A stretch of 64,000 bases of DNA from positions 14,980,001 through 15,044,000 of the forward strand of contig CM034412.1 of NCBI GenBank assembly GCA_019925095.2, read 5' to 3'. How positions within the stretch are numbered: position 1 is the first letter of the stretch; every line of letters begins with the position of its first letter. This stretch comes from Dendrolimus kikuchii. Taxonomy: Eukaryota > Arthropoda > Insecta > Lepidoptera > Lasiocampidae. The position numbers and the translations under genes were made by a program. Shown in pieces: positions 30,681-41,961 of this stretch. The notes under the pieces were generated by a model that did no database searches, was not told where the DNA came from, and saw nothing but the letters and a program-made list of their open reading frames with translations.

Positions 30681-30745
30681 GATTGGAGTTGTGGGAGTGA
30701 ATTCGGCTATAAAAGGTGGTAACAGCACCACCGTACGTTCATTTC
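30681..30745 (+). promoter_or_regulatory. Candidate TATA promoter
   Basis: gattgg (inverse CCAAT) at 30681, TATAAAA at 30708-30714, and an initiator-like ttcattt at 30738, 30 bp after TATA. No ORF with domain character follows, so the use of this site is unknown. Confidence 0.25.
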
Positions 30746-31009
30746 GTGCTTGAAATTCGAGCGAATCACATGTCTGTTACACTCGCCATACAAATGTAAT
30801 GGATGTATTGTAAATAATATCTTAACCTAACACTATCCCACAATCTATGCATTTTTGTGGTACACTACTGAAAAACTTTCAGACTTGGGTTTTGACATAG
30901 TAATTTCAATTTATTTCTAGATGTGTTATCTATCATGAAAATATTATTTTATACACATTAAAAAATAGAAGATATTACAATTTTTATTAATTAGAATTTT
31001 ACTGTATTC

Positions 31010-31255
31010 CTAACGCCATCTATCGAAAATTATAAAACCAGTAAGACATGTGTATTATCAACTGGACTGTTACTACTAACGCCATCTGTTCGAAAACCAA
31101 AGAACTAATATCGATGTAAACGTGTAAACAAAATGTTGTTTAATTAAAAATACGACGGATTTTCTTGTTTAAATACAAATGAATAATCAGTAATTAGTTA
31201 ATTAATATTAGGTAGAAAACTTCGCAAGCGCTTCTAAAGCACGGGTTTTTGCTAG
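31010..31255 (+). mobile_element. Helitron 3' part ending CTAG
   Basis: taacgccatctatcgaaaat and ctaacgccatctgttcg precede aagcacgggtttttgctag with T following. The 5' end was not located. Confidence 0.5.
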
Positions 31256-31332
31256 TTTTATAGTACGTTTAATCGTCTTTGCTTGATTCCAGCATGACTC
31301 CCACATCATAATCAAGTCGAGTATCTATATTT

Positions 31333-31600
31333 GACGGCCTCTGTCGTTGAGCGGGCTAAGCCTTTGCCGACCTACCTCACTCCAACGCAGAGGCTCCGGG
31401 TTCGGTTCCTGGTATAGTAAATTTCGGAAACGTATTTTCTCCGTTATTTACTATGGTCTGGGTGTCTGGGATCGGCCCCAGAGTAGTCCGTTGTATATTA
31501 CCCATAACACAAGCGTAACTTGCTTAATTTGGGGATATATAATATGTGTGTTTGTCTGCCGATTATTATTATTTATTTATTATATAAATTTTTATCTATT
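31333..31600 (+). mobile_element. tRNA-derived SINE
   Basis: Best copy. gacggcctctgtcgttgagc with an A-box-like part, and gggttcggttcc (B box) at 31398-31409. Body tatttactatggtctgggtg, end tgtgtttgtctgccgattat with an (ATT)n tail. Confidence 0.8.
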
Positions 31601-31868
31601 TTAGACTTTTTTCGCCGTAATGCTAATTGGTTTAAATACCTGGCAACACAAGCTTTCACTCTCGCATACAAATCATTGGTTACAACATTCACTTTGATTC
31701 TGGGAAGGTTCTATTGTTTTTGGCTTAGGGTAAGCTGAAGGCCTTTTAAATTAAGTAAACTGGAACGCAAAAGAAGTTGTGTGTGCCCTTTTAGTTCTGT
31801 GGGCGGTGAGTGGGTTACATAAATGATTTCAAAATCAAAGTTTTATTTGAGGATATTTACGGGTTTCA

Positions 31869-31990
31869 TTGATTAAAAAAAAACAACGACTGAGTGGAGA
31901 CTTGGCTGAGATGAGAATGTTGCAATGGACTTGTGACCTTACAGGAATGGATAAGGTGAGAAATAAGTACTGTAATACTTGCAACAACTC
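31869..31990 (+). mobile_element. LINE RT-tail fragment
   Basis: Reads RLSGDLAEMRMLQWTC then MDKVRN, the conserved block after the RT domain in RTE-like LINEs. It is cut on its right by a retro-insertion whose TSD begins at 31994. Confidence 0.55.
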
Positions 31991-32008
31991 AGTAGGGTTG
32001 ATGGTAAT

Positions 32009-32309
32009 TCACTCTGCTCCCCGGGGTGGCCCAGTTACAGAGCGTAGGGGCGTCATGGTGCAGTTACTCTGTACGAGATCCCATGACGCCCCGTAAAAGC
32101 GCTATAAATGGGACGCAGGTTTAGGTTTAGTGGGTAGTTTGGCGGCCGTTTCTTGCGACAGCTTCTTTTTAGAAGCGAGCGTGGGGGACCGGTCGCTGAG
32201 AGTCCCACACACCCTCGATGCAGGCCTTATGTCTGCATTTTGGCCCTTCCCCCGAAGGACCCGAGGATGGCGTCGAAAGACATTCCCTCTGCGTTATCAA
32301 AAAAAAAAA
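32009..32309 (+). mobile_element. GC-rich poly-A retro-insertion with TSD
   Basis: 301-bp insertion flanked by a 15-bp exact TSD, agggttgatggtaat, at 31994-32008 and 32310-32324. It contains ggtttagtgggtagtttggc and gagtcccacacaccctc and ends in a long A run. Related to the LINE-F/LINE-G 3' ends. Confidence 0.8.
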
Positions 32310-32324
32310 AGGGTTGATGGTAAT

Positions 32325-32590
32325 AAAAGAACAGCAACTGGTCACTATCAGGGCGTTCCATTAGTAGCTTACAACGCCCAAAATGTTCAGTTAGCCGTTC
32401 CACCTGGCGACCACGGCCGTTGTGGTCGTGGCGAAAACGTCACTAATGACGTCATCATTTTCGGTCACACAACGCTCACAACGGTGGGTCGAATAGCCGT
32501 TCCACTTGGGTATGTAATTGTAACGCCGGCAAGCAAGAGGAACGGATAAATCGCGGTCGTGAATGTAGTGGTTGTGAATCCCTAATGGAA
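32325..32590. other. Unassigned sequence
   Basis: GC-richer stretch with agccgttccacctggcgacc and a later agccgttccacttgggt, a weak internal repeat. No gene. Confidence 0.35.
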
Positions 32591-32592
32591 CA

Positions 32593-32818
32593 TTTTTTTA
32601 TTTTTTTTTATTGCAGGAGTTCAGGCAGACGGCCCACTCGATGGAAAGCGGTTACTATCGCCTATAGACATTTGCAACACCAAAGGTGCTACAAATGCGC
32701 TGCTGCTCTCTTAAGGGAAACTGGAACCTGGTCACTAATGCCGGAACACAACTCAACGTTGTTATGGCGACATACTTTAGACCAGGGGTGGTAGCCATCC
32801 AGTCGGGCAAATGCCCTA
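32593..32818 (-). mobile_element. Metulj-like SINE, short form
   Basis: Truncated at ggcaaatgccctac; the 5' module is missing. Confidence 0.82.
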
Positions 32819-33032
32819 CGTACCTATAGGTACTTATAATCAGAGAACCTTGCGGTTTTAACACATTTCGTACACTGACTCTACACAAACATTTTTAGAA
32901 GACCTCGCCATCCCTCCAACAATTTCACAGTACAAGAAACTTAGCAAATTGGCACAACCGATAGCAGATTGAAGTCAATTGATGAACTATTTTAATTAAA
33001 AGGGTTATGAATAATAAGAATTTGATAGATTA

Positions 33033-33310
33033 TTGTTTGGAAATTTTAAATTGAATCACTCAACCGGTGCAAATATGCAACCCTCAGTGAGACTTATAGT
33101 TTTGCCGTTTGCTGTTGAGACACTTGGACCGTGGGGTCCTGAGGCCATGAGCCTCTACCAAAATTTATCAAAACAACTCATTGACTCTTCTGGTGTGGCG
33201 ATCCAGCGAGGAAACATAGCCAGCCTTCTGGGCACCTTACCCATAGAAGACTGTGATCTAGGCTCAGTATTCTACTTATAGTCTTGAGGGGCTATGGGTA
33301 GTATACAATA
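33033..33310 (+). mobile_element. LINE-C C-terminus and 3' UTR
   Basis: LPFAVETLGPWGPEA, then LSKQLIDSSG, IQRGNIASLLGTLPIED and a stop, then gtatacaatacaaataagtt. The VETLG...IQRGN tail is a conserved LINE C-terminal signature in arthropods; the clade was not determined. Confidence 0.7.
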
Positions 33311-33434
33311 CAAATAAGTTTAATAAATGATCTGTTAATATTTCATATATTATACTTGATAATTTATATTTAGAGTTTTAAATATTAAACTACTAAAAAT
33401 AAAAGTATTTTAAAAATATATATACAATAATAAA

Positions 33435-33570
33435 AATCTGTACTAAAGTCTGTCTAGCCCCACCAGGCCACTGTCGCTGGGCATTGTACCTAGAAGGCTG
33501 GCAGCATTACCTCGCTGGATACAGAGGCTAATCCTTTGAGCGAGGTAAGCTCCAGCCTTCCTTCCAGCCT
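33435..33570 (-). mobile_element. LINE-C 3' end, inverted
   Basis: Inverse of 23181-23320: ctagccccaccaggccactg, ggctggcagcattacctcgc. It forms an inverted pair with the 33033 copy. Confidence 0.65.
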
Positions 33571-33665
33571 TATGTATTTTGAAATATATTATTTTATATA
33601 TATGACTATTTTAACTATGTATATATGTATTTGTTGCCTTTTTCCTGCTCCACCTACATTGCGTC

Positions 33666-33943
33666 TTTTTTTATTGCAGGAGTTCAGCAGACAGGCAGAC
33701 GGCTCACTTGATAGAAAGCGGTTACCATCGCCTATGGACAATTGCAACACCAAAGTTGCTACAAATGCGCTGCTGCTCTCTTAAGGGAGACTGGAACCTG
33801 GTCACTAATGCCGGAACACAACTCAAGGTTGTTATGGCGACATACTTTAGACCAGGGGTGGTCGCCATCCAGTCGAGCAAATACCCTACCACCTGGTTGT
33901 GGGCCGCAGGAAATTGTATTCTTTCTCCGTTCCTGCACGGATA
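33666..33943 (-). mobile_element. Metulj-like SINE with internal deletion
   Basis: Core plus outer gttcctgcacggat, but about 35 bp of the 5' module (the gtcgcctcttacgac block) is missing. Confidence 0.85.
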
Positions 33944-33959
33944 GATCCTGTCTGTTTTT

Positions 33960-34015
33960 GTAATTGTATATTTTGGTGTGCAATAAAGTGTTCTCTCTCT
34001 CTCTTTCTCTCTATG
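33960..34015 (+). mobile_element. LINE-H 3' tail
   Basis: gtaattgtatattttggtgt, gcaataaagtg, then (CT)n. A very short copy. Confidence 0.55.
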
Positions 34016-34261
34016 TATTTATAGTACTACCTTTCGTGGCAGAGATAAGAATTCAAATTTATTTAACCAAACTTCTCATTACATGACATAGCTATAACAA
34101 AAGATTGTGCTAAGTTACCTTATCCTGGTTGTCACGTTCTGAGCGAGATATGACTCCTAAAGAACCCTGCACTAGGCAAAGCCTGTACCGCAGGGATCAT
34201 ATCATTTATATATACATAAAATGAAATATTATTCAATACATATTTATACATATTTTTTCTG

Positions 34262-34636
34262 ATGCCGCGTTCGTAATACCGAAGTAAGAAAGAGAGTTGG
34301 TCTGAAAGAGAGTGTCGGGGTGAAGGTAAGGAAAGGAATGCTCCGGTGGTTCGGGCATGTGGAAAGAATGCATGATGAAAGAATGACTAAACAGATATAC
34401 AATGCAAAAGTGGATGGATGCAGAAGTCGTGGAAGGCCACGACACACCTTCCATGATCAAATTGATCGTGTACTAGCAGAAGGTGATGTCAGGAGCCTTA
34501 AGAACAGACGAGCTTGCATGAGAAGAGTTATGAATGTCAAAGAAGCAAGTGAGGTGTGTAAGAATAAGCCTAAATGGCACTCTGTTGTTCGTGCCTACCC
34601 CGCAAGGGAACTGGCGTGAAGTTATGTATGTATGTA
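34262..34636 (+). mobile_element. LINE-B 3' end, long copy
   Basis: Encodes VKVRKGMLRWFGHVERMHDE, GRPRHTFHDQIDRVLAEGDV and AYPARELA-stop with no internal stop, and a (TATG)n tail. Nearly identical to 48843-49142 (minus). Confidence 0.88.
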
Positions 34637-34639
34637 TAT

Positions 34640-35090
34640 TTATAGTATGGAAGTGTGAGCGCTTGAGTGTGTTGCGTCTGTGTGCGTGCATTGGTGAGTA
34701 TGTGTGTGTGAGTGTGCATGTATTTGTATATATTTAAGACACAATACGCAGTTGTACCTTATCTTCCAGAAATGCAAATATATCATTCCTTTATCCAATA
34801 TTGGCAGCAATAAGGACATTTTAACTCGGCTCCAGGGGACATTTACATGTGAAAGGGAGGCAAGAGGCACCTGCCTTCATTTAGACATAGGGAAAGAAAA
34901 AACTTTGTTACAGACAGACTTTTTCTTTGAATTTTGATGAGCCACCGCATTTTTGTTACATACTGCGCTCACGTGCAGCAAGTATGGTAACTTACATATT
35001 ACCATTTTACTATTTCAAACTCGTAGCTTAAAAAAATATTGGGCCCCAATTTCCAAAGAATACTTTAAAAATGCTTCCGGGCATCCGAAT
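34640..35090. other. No recognisable feature
   Basis: TG-rich microsatellite-like stretch at 34660-34730. Nothing else supported. Confidence 0.45.
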
Positions 35091-35091
35091 A

Positions 35092-35311
35092 ATATTTTTT
35101 TCATTTTTTATTGCAGGAGTTCAGGAGACAGGCAGACGGCCCTCTTAGTGGAAAGCGGTTACCGTCGCCTATGGACATTTGCAACACCAAAGGTGCTACA
35201 AACGCGCTGCTGCTCTCTTAAGCGGTATTAGAACCTGGTCACTGATGTCGGAATACAACTCAAGGTTGTTATGGCGACATACTTTAGACCAGGGGTGGTA
35301 GCCATCCAGTC
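35092..35311 (-). mobile_element. Metulj-like SINE, short form
   Basis: Ends at gtagccatccagt where a second copy begins. Confidence 0.8.
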
Positions 35312-35447
35312 TTTTTTTTATATTGCAGGAGATTAGCAGACAGGCAGACGGCCCACTTGATGGAAAGCGGTTACCATCGCCTATGGACATTTGCAACACC
35401 AAAGGTGCTACAAATGCGCTGCTGCTCTCTTAAGAGATACTGGAACC
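35312..35447 (-). mobile_element. Metulj-like SINE, truncated
   Basis: Starts with a new T-tract right after the previous copy and is cut at gagatactggaacc. Tandem same-orientation pair. Confidence 0.8.
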
Positions 35448-35449
35448 GT

Positions 35450-36340
35450 ATTACATCCGCTAGCATTTCACTTACACAATCACATCAATATAAGTAGAAT
35501 AGTTCATTGGTCCGGCCTTTTGATATTGTCTTTTTTAATATATTCACATGAAGTTCACAATACGATGGCTCGTAACAAAGTCTTGCAACCGCCACGACTC
35601 CGCTGCACTTCGCGCGTCCACCGTGTTGGGGGGAGGGAGATAGACATATATACACATTACTATAGTCAGAGAGAGAAGAGTATAGTATGTAATGTATGAA
35701 AGTTGAAAGCCTGGCAACCGCGCTTGAAATTCCCGCTTAAATAATAAACAAATTTACAGACGAATTTAAAACCTTCCGCCTTTTTGAAGGTGGTTAAAAA
35801 TAAGATTTTCAGAAGAATAAAAACAAGCTATTTTACGTTATATTATATTTTAGATTGTAAACCGTTGATTCCGTCCTCCAAGTGTCGCCGTCTCAACTGC
35901 TGAGAGAAATACAGTGCAGAGACTCACTGAAAAGTTAGTGTTTCTTTTGGTTTTTTGTTTTCATTTAGGGTATAAGACTTTTGTTGGGAATAGAATGATA
36001 TGCATTATAATCATAAAAAAAATAACCATTGCCAAAAACCACATGAAAAATGTCTAAGGTCACGTATCCCATATGCGAGGTAGTCCTTTTTAACCGACTT
36101 CAAAACGGAGGAAATTCTCAATTCACTTGTATGTATTTTTTTCAAAAGTATCGACTCACCTAAAGGGGCTAAAGAGGTAATTTCCACTGAGTCATACGAT
36201 GAACATGACAAGTATCAACATAACGTGGAATTATATGCCTTGTCTTACAACTACCAATATATCCAGACACGTGCCAACTTTAGGCCCTCTGATCAGCTTA
36301 AAATATACATATAATAAACAATATTTATATACTTTATGTA
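35450..36340. other. No recognisable feature
   Basis: No supported gene or repeat. Confidence 0.45.
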
Positions 36341-36344
36341 AAGT

Positions 36345-36640
36345 CTTTAAATTGGAAATGGACAGGACATAAAAGTTGGAAAGAAGACAACAGATGGACA
36401 CAGAAAATCTGTGATTGGTTACCCAAGGATGGGAAGAGAGAAAGAGAAGGCCCAGAAAGAGAAGACTTTCGCAAATAGAGATAGAAAAAATTAGAGAAGA
36501 ATAGCCGGAAACAGGGAAAATATTGGGGAAGGCCTACGCTGCAGAGACGTCTTGCATTATTTAATATAAAAAAAAATATTTATCATTTTTATAATAACTG
36601 TAATGGTAGAAATAAAGCTGTTTATTTTAATTTATTTATA
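36345..36640 (+). mobile_element. LINE-D 3' end
   Basis: Plus frame reads LNWKWTGHKSWKEDNRW, GKRERRRPRKRR and ILGKAYAAE, a decayed version of the KWAGHIAR...GRPPTRW...GEAY tail of lepidopteran RTE-like LINEs, followed by an A-rich end. Confidence 0.6.
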
Positions 36641-36730
36641 TATTTTAAAATGTATTTAACACCGCTAAACTACATATTTCTGCAAATTTCAATCAAAATT
36701 TCAAATAAACTTTCCATCGATACGTTCTTT

Positions 36731-37035
36731 ATTTTTTATTGCTGAAGCACAGTACACAGGCTGACGGCCCAACTGTCATGGAAAGTGGTTACCATCGCCT
36801 ATGGACATTACCAATATCAGAGGTGCTGCCAATGTGTTGCCGGACATGAATAAGAAACTGGGACCTGGCCACTGATGCTGGAACACAACTCAAAGTTGTT
36901 ATGGCGGCATACTCTAGACCAGGAGTGATAGCCATCTAGTCGGGCAAATGCCCTACAACCCGGCTGTGGGTTTTGTCGCCTCTTACGACAGGCCGCCCGG
37001 CCGCTGGAATTTCTGGTCTTTCTCCTTTCCTTAAA
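36731..37035 (-). mobile_element. Metulj-like SINE, diverged
   Basis: Same order of blocks (gacggcccaactgtcatgg to ggccgcccggccgctgg) with many substitutions; an older copy. Confidence 0.78.
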
Positions 37036-37314
37036 TATCTTTCTATGGTTGTACTAGTGTTTATTTTTTTTTAATCAATACGATATCAAGTATCATATTC
37101 TGTTCGCTAGTTTTTCAAGCCGTATGTCAGACATGTAACTAAAGCTCGCGCTACACTCTTGTCGGTACGCGTTGGCATTCAACATTCTCTCGCTTTGAGT
37201 GGATTTACACCTCATCGTGTATTCACCTAACAGGATGATGATATTTAATACAATAGTAACTCACGGATAAAGGGCCTTTGAGAAATATACAGAGGTACTT
37301 TTTCGTACTTTGCA

Positions 37315-37700
37315 ATGTTAGCATATTTGCTGCGGGTTTTGCACCTTATAAAATTGAAAATTTTAGATTACTCCCATTTACCAAACACGTCTAGATCCGC
37401 CGGTTCGGCGGCGGAAATAGCTGAATTACTCAAGCGCAACTATGCAACCCTCTATGAGAGTTATATGTTTAGGCCGTTTGCTGTTGAAACACTTGGAGTG
37501 TGGGGTCTTGAGGCCCAGGGCCTTGACAAAGAAGTTTCTAAACAACTTATTGATTCTTCGGGAGATCCGAAGGCTGATTCCTACCTCGAATATAGGATCA
37601 CTAAGGCGATCCAGCGAGGTAACGTAACGTAACGTTCCCAGCCTTCTGGTAACCTTACTCATTGACTTCGATGACCTAGGCTCAATATTCTACTAACCGT
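37315..37700 (+). mobile_element. LINE-C C-terminus
   Basis: YMFRPFAVETLGVWGLEA, VSKQLIDSSGDPKADSYL, ITKAIQRGNVT. A small duplication (cgtaacgtaacg) breaks the frame near 37625. Confidence 0.7.
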
Positions 37701-37709
37701 GGGCAGAAG

Positions 37710-38144
37710 GTTAGATTTTTTTGTCTGTTTGTCGTTTTATATACTTCTTCCGGGTTCACGTAAAAACTACTAGGCCGATTTCGATGCGGTTTTTGCTGAT
37801 CGATAGCTAGCTCTTAGACTAAACTCTGCGCTACTTTTTATCCTAGGAATACCGCCAAAATTTATCTACAAATGACTTAAAATGGCCAGATTGAAAAAAA
37901 ATCGAATTCCAATGTGATTTTTTCACTGATTGATAGCAAATTTTATGTAATAAAATGTGCGATTCTTTTTATTCCAGAAATCCCGCGGGATTTTTTTCCG
38001 GGAGCGGTTTAAAGTTGCATGCGGATGCATAAAAATTGGCTTATTCCAACATAGTTTCCATTAAAATGATAGCTTACATACTTTCTTTAAATGCTGCGGG
38101 ACCCCCGCGGTAATTTCGTGAACGAAGTCGTGGGCAAATCCTAG
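37710..38144 (+). mobile_element. Helitron 3' part ending CTAG
   Basis: actactaggccgatttcgat, a GC-rich hairpin (cgggacccccgcgg), and cgaagtcgtgggcaaatcctag with T following. Confidence 0.6.
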
Positions 38145-38160
38145 TCACATTAATTTTTTT

Positions 38161-38469
38161 TATCCGTGCAGGAACGGAGAAAGAATACAATTTCCTGCGG
38201 CCGGGCGGCCTGTCGTAAGAGGCGACAAAACAACCCACAGCCAGGTGGTAGGGCATTTGCCCGACTGGATGGCTACGACCCCTGGTCTAAAGGATGTCGC
38301 CATAACAATTTTGAGTTGTGTTCCGGCATTAGTGACCAGGTTCCAGTCTCCCTTAAGAGAGCAGCAGCGCATTTGTAGGACCTTTGGTGTTGCAAATATC
38401 CATAGGCGATGGTAACCGCTTTCCATCAAGTGGGCCGTCTGCCTGTCTGATGAACTACTGCAATAAAAA
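38161..38469 (+). mobile_element. Metulj-like SINE, long form
   Basis: Complete copy, atccgtgcaggaacgg to ctgcaataaaaaaaa. It follows closely after a Helitron 3' end. Confidence 0.87.
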
Positions 38470-38629
38470 AAATATGTTTATAGAACAATGAAGTTTTCCT
38501 GCCAATGAAAATTTATCAGGTAGCGGTTAGCCGCGTAGAGTTAACATCGATAGTAACGCGAAGCGTGGTAACCCGAATCCTTACCGTAGTCGTAACAAGG
38601 GTAACTTTCAAAACTTACTATTGGTTCAA

Positions 38630-38823
38630 TTTTTTTTATTTTTTTATTGCAGGAGTTCAGCAGACAGGCAGACTACCCACTTGATGGAAAGCGGTTACCA
38701 TCGCCTATGGACATTTGCAAGGAGACTGGAACCTGGTCACAAAGCCGGAACACAACACAAGGTTGTTATGGCGGCATACTCTAGACCAGGGGTCGTCGTC
38801 ATCGAGTCGACTCTACCACCTGG
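38630..38823 (-). mobile_element. Metulj-like SINE, deleted short form
   Basis: Core missing about 50 bp between acatttgcaa and ggagactgg; truncated at the short-form boundary. Confidence 0.8.
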
Positions 38824-38829
38824 AAAAAT

Positions 38830-39110
38830 TGACATAAACTCCATACATCTAATGTCAAAATTGAGCCGATGATAGGGCAAGTGAAAGAATAATAAGGCAG
38901 GAACCGGCCAAATTATGAGGAAGATGGTGTGTGCGATGGGCCTTTTAATCTACAATAGACTGCCAAATAAAATAAAAGCATATATTAAATAATTATCGTA
39001 TATTTTATATAATTTCTTTCCATTCCTTTAAACCTTCCAGCCCGTCCTTATTCTCGCCGCATCAAAAGTGAAGATATCACCATTTTGAAAACTTAGAATA
39101 AAAATTAGTC
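38830..39110. other. No recognisable feature
   Basis: AT-rich sequence; nothing supported. Confidence 0.45.
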
Positions 39111-39166
39111 TAACTATTATAGTTATGCCACAATAAGTGTTCTTTTATTTTAAAAATCTAATTAAA

Positions 39167-39322
39167 ATGCCGCCGCTAGAAAAGGCTCTAAATTTGTATG
39201 TTGGTATTCATCCTTATCAAATTAAATTACTTCATATTCAAGACTGCTTCAATACCTTTATATAACTTTTTGAATTATTCAATTTGGACATCCCATTCGA
39301 AAGATATCACGAGTTTAAAAAT
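39167..39322 (+). pseudogene. Exon-like ORF, broken copy of 27409-27564
   Basis: Same 156-bp length, no indels, same ATG and same GTAAGT donor. It reads MPPLEKALNLYVGIHPYQ..., but codon 33 is TAA where the other copy has GAA. About 31 of 52 positions are identical. The upstream 50 bp also match, so the duplicated unit extends beyond the exon. Confidence 0.5.
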
Positions 39323-39559
39323 GTAAGTATTAGAACACGCGACCGTGACGCTTTTTCGTGAGCGAGAAATCGTAAGACCCCGTCTATATAGAAGTTTCAC
39401 TTCAAAAACGCTACGACAAGAGCCGCAAGCCCTGTTCCGTCTCAGTACGTTGTTCGCACCACACGCTTAAATTCCATCGCTCTGCCGTTATAAAAAAAAC
39501 CGTTCTTACAATCAAGACTGTGCGCAACGTCTCGCGAAGTAACAATATAAATATAATAA

Positions 39560-39798
39560 TAGCTGTGCCCGCGACGTCGTCCGCGTGGAATTTGCTTTCA
39601 AAACCCTCCGATTTTGAAACATTCTTCATCGGTGCTCCGCTCCTATTGGTCTTAGCGTGATGATATATAGCCTATAGCCTTCCTCGATAAATGGGCTATT
39701 CAACACTGAAAGAATTTTTCAAATCAGACCAGTAGTTCCTGAGATTAGCGCGTTTAAACAAACAAACAAACTCTTCAGCTTTATAATATTAGTATAGG
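39560..39798 (-). mobile_element. Non-autonomous Helitron, near complete
   Basis: agctgtgcccgcgacgtcgt to ttataatattagtatagg. Full set of blocks between; one of the better copies. Confidence 0.78.
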
Positions 39799-39810
39799 TA
39801 ACATAAATCT

Positions 39811-40456
39811 TTGGTGCCATGGAAGACGGGGCGACCATTAGTTTGGGACGCAACGTGCGTTGATACTTTGGCAGCGTCCCATCTTCCCGATACGGCTGTG
39901 GTAGCTGGTCCAGCTGCCGCCCGGCAACAGGACCTAAAACGCCTCAAATATGCATCCGTTGGTAGTGGATACATATTTGTGGCTTTTGGTGTCGAAACTC
40001 TAGGGTCATGGGGTCCAGAAGCCCATCGCCTTTACATACATACATACATAACTTCACGCCAGTTCCCTTGCGGGGTAGGCACGAACAACAGAGTGCCATT
40101 TAGGCTTATTCTTACACACCTCACTTGCCTCTTTGACATTCATAACTCTTGTCATGCAAGTTCGTCTGTTCTTAAAGCTCCTGACATCACCTTCTGCTAG
40201 TACACGATCAATTTGATCATGGAAGGTGTGCCGTGGCCTTTCACGACTTCTGCATCCATCCACTTTTGCATTGTATATCTGTCGCCCATCGCCTTTATCG
40301 AAACTTATCAAAACGGTTGATATATATCTCATGAGACCAAAACGCTGACCTGTACTTTGGGCAACGCATAAGCGCCGCCATACAACATGGTAACGCGGCC
40401 CGCGTTTTTGGACCGTTCCCTACTCACGGTGATTTAGGACCCATTTACTATTTGTA
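39811..40456 (+). mobile_element. LINE-C C-terminus split by LINE-B
   Basis: WKTGRPLVWDATCVDTLAA, FGVETLGSWGPEAHRL, then after the insertion YRNLSKRL, with the frame joining across the insertion. Ends at cccatttactatttgtaa. Confidence 0.78.
40034..40283 (-). mobile_element. LINE-B 3' end nested in LINE-C
   Basis: 5'-truncated minus-strand copy with (CATA)n tail on the left, flanked by an exact 13-bp TSD, gcccatcgccttt at 40021-40033 and 40284-40296. Confidence 0.93.
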
Positions 40457-40459
40457 ATT

Positions 40460-40955
40460 TTTATCTTTTGTAAATTAATTTGTGTAATACTTAAAGAAAT
40501 ATAAAAACTCGTCGGACCTGTTCTGGGGCTGAAGAAAAAAAGAGCAGCAGCATACGGTGAGTTCCTTCTGCTCCCAATATTGAACCAACTTAGTATACAG
40601 TTCATGACCACCCCTAATCAAATGGTGAATTAATTTTCCCATCAGAATCGGTCTGTGATGTCAGAGAGGTTGCGACTTGGGACCCCGTTACGTACTACGG
40701 AGATTTACGCAAGATCTTTTTACTAGCCCTTTCTGCAATACATCAACTTTTGCTATGACTGCTAGTATCCATAAAATATGACCAAATAAAGTAACATAAA
40801 TCTTCATGCGTTATGAATAATATAACACAGATGTTCCCACCGTGCCCTAACGCGATGAATTTTTGATGAGACTCACTCACCTTTATGAGATTTAAATAGC
40901 CCCACTCCATTCATTGACCCCCAAAATTAGTTTTGCGGATGATAACAGAAAAGTC
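40460..40955. other. No recognisable feature
   Basis: No supported gene or repeat. Confidence 0.45.
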
Positions 40956-40960
40956 AAGAT

Positions 40961-41048
40961 TTTTTTATAGCTGGAGTACAGCAGACAGGTTAACAGTCCA
41001 CCTGATGGAAAGCGTTTACCGTTGCCTATAGAGATCTGCAACATCAGA
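40961..41048 (-). mobile_element. Metulj-like SINE fragment
   Basis: T-tract, ggagtacagcagacagg, cctgatggaaagcg, ttgcctatagagat. Only the 3' side remains. Confidence 0.65.
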
Positions 41049-41054
41049 GATCCC

Positions 41055-41300
41055 TCTACACCATTTCATCTTCAGATTACAGGACGCTCTGGTCTACACC
41101 ATCGTTTCACAATGGAAACGCTACCAGTGCGTACTAAACGTTTCGCCTTCACGTTCCTTCTGCGTACGGCAGGATTGTGGAATGCACTACCAGAGTCCGT
41201 GTTTCCCGAAAAGTACAATCCGGGTGTCTTCAAATCTCGTGTGAATAGGTACTATCTAGGCAAGCATGCTCCATCTTCGACGGCATCATCGCCCGGCATT
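41055..41300 (+). mobile_element. LINE-E C-terminus (jockey/CR1-like)
   Basis: RFTMETLPVRTKRFAFTF, LRTAGLWNALPESVFPEKYN, VFKSRVNRYYLGKHAPSS. The RT...WNxLPESVFP signature is the tail of jockey/CR1-like LINEs. A minus-strand relative is at 49940-50450. Confidence 0.72.
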
Positions 41301-41324
41301 CGACGTGATCGTGGTCCACCTACA

Positions 41325-41750
41325 AACCTATTTAATAATAAAATAAGAGATGTTGCCAACGCGCTGCCGGCCTCGAAGAAATTTTATGACACTCTTTTTG
41401 AAAATGTCCATATCGTAGCGCTGTGGGAAAACCTCGGCTGTAAACTCATTCCAAATCCCAAAGGTATGCAAGAGAAACGTTCTACAGAACCGTTGCGTAC
41501 ATGAGCGAAGCGGCTCAAGGAAATAGGGATGAATTCTAAACCGATGGCGAGCGGTGCGATGGTAGAAAGAGGACGAAGGCACCATTCTAAACAGTTCATC
41601 GGAACACTCCCCGTTATACAGTCGGTAAAATACGCAGAGAGAAGCGAAGTCTCTCCTAAGGCGAAGCGTATCTATACCGTCTTTGAGTATGAGATCATCA
41701 ACAACGCGAACGGCTCGACGTTGAATACAGTCCAGGGGATCAAGCTGGAA
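41325..41750 (-). mobile_element. Jockey/CR1-like LINE C-terminus, opposite strand
   Basis: Minus strand reads DCIQRRAVRVVDD, FASLCVFYRLYNGECS, SSFYHRTARHRFRIHPY and FGIWNEFTAEVFPQRYD, ending with KFLRGRQRVGNISY. Its tail meets that of LINE-E (41055-41300), so the two are convergent. Confidence 0.72.
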
Positions 41751-41884
41751 GAAATTGGAAGAATTTTTATTATTCCACTAATTTCACACAGCCTTACATT
41801 ATACATTTAGAAAGGCGACATATTTTAAAAACAGCACATGAGCCAATAATAGATCCTACTTTGTAGACCAAACTTATACAAAGA

Positions 41885-41888
41885 AATG

Positions 41889-41961
<73 letters not shown>

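Noticed and set aside
31333..31409. tRNA-like A and B boxes considered as a tRNA gene
   Set aside because: No cloverleaf closes, and the same sequence is the head of a dispersed SINE with a common body and tail.
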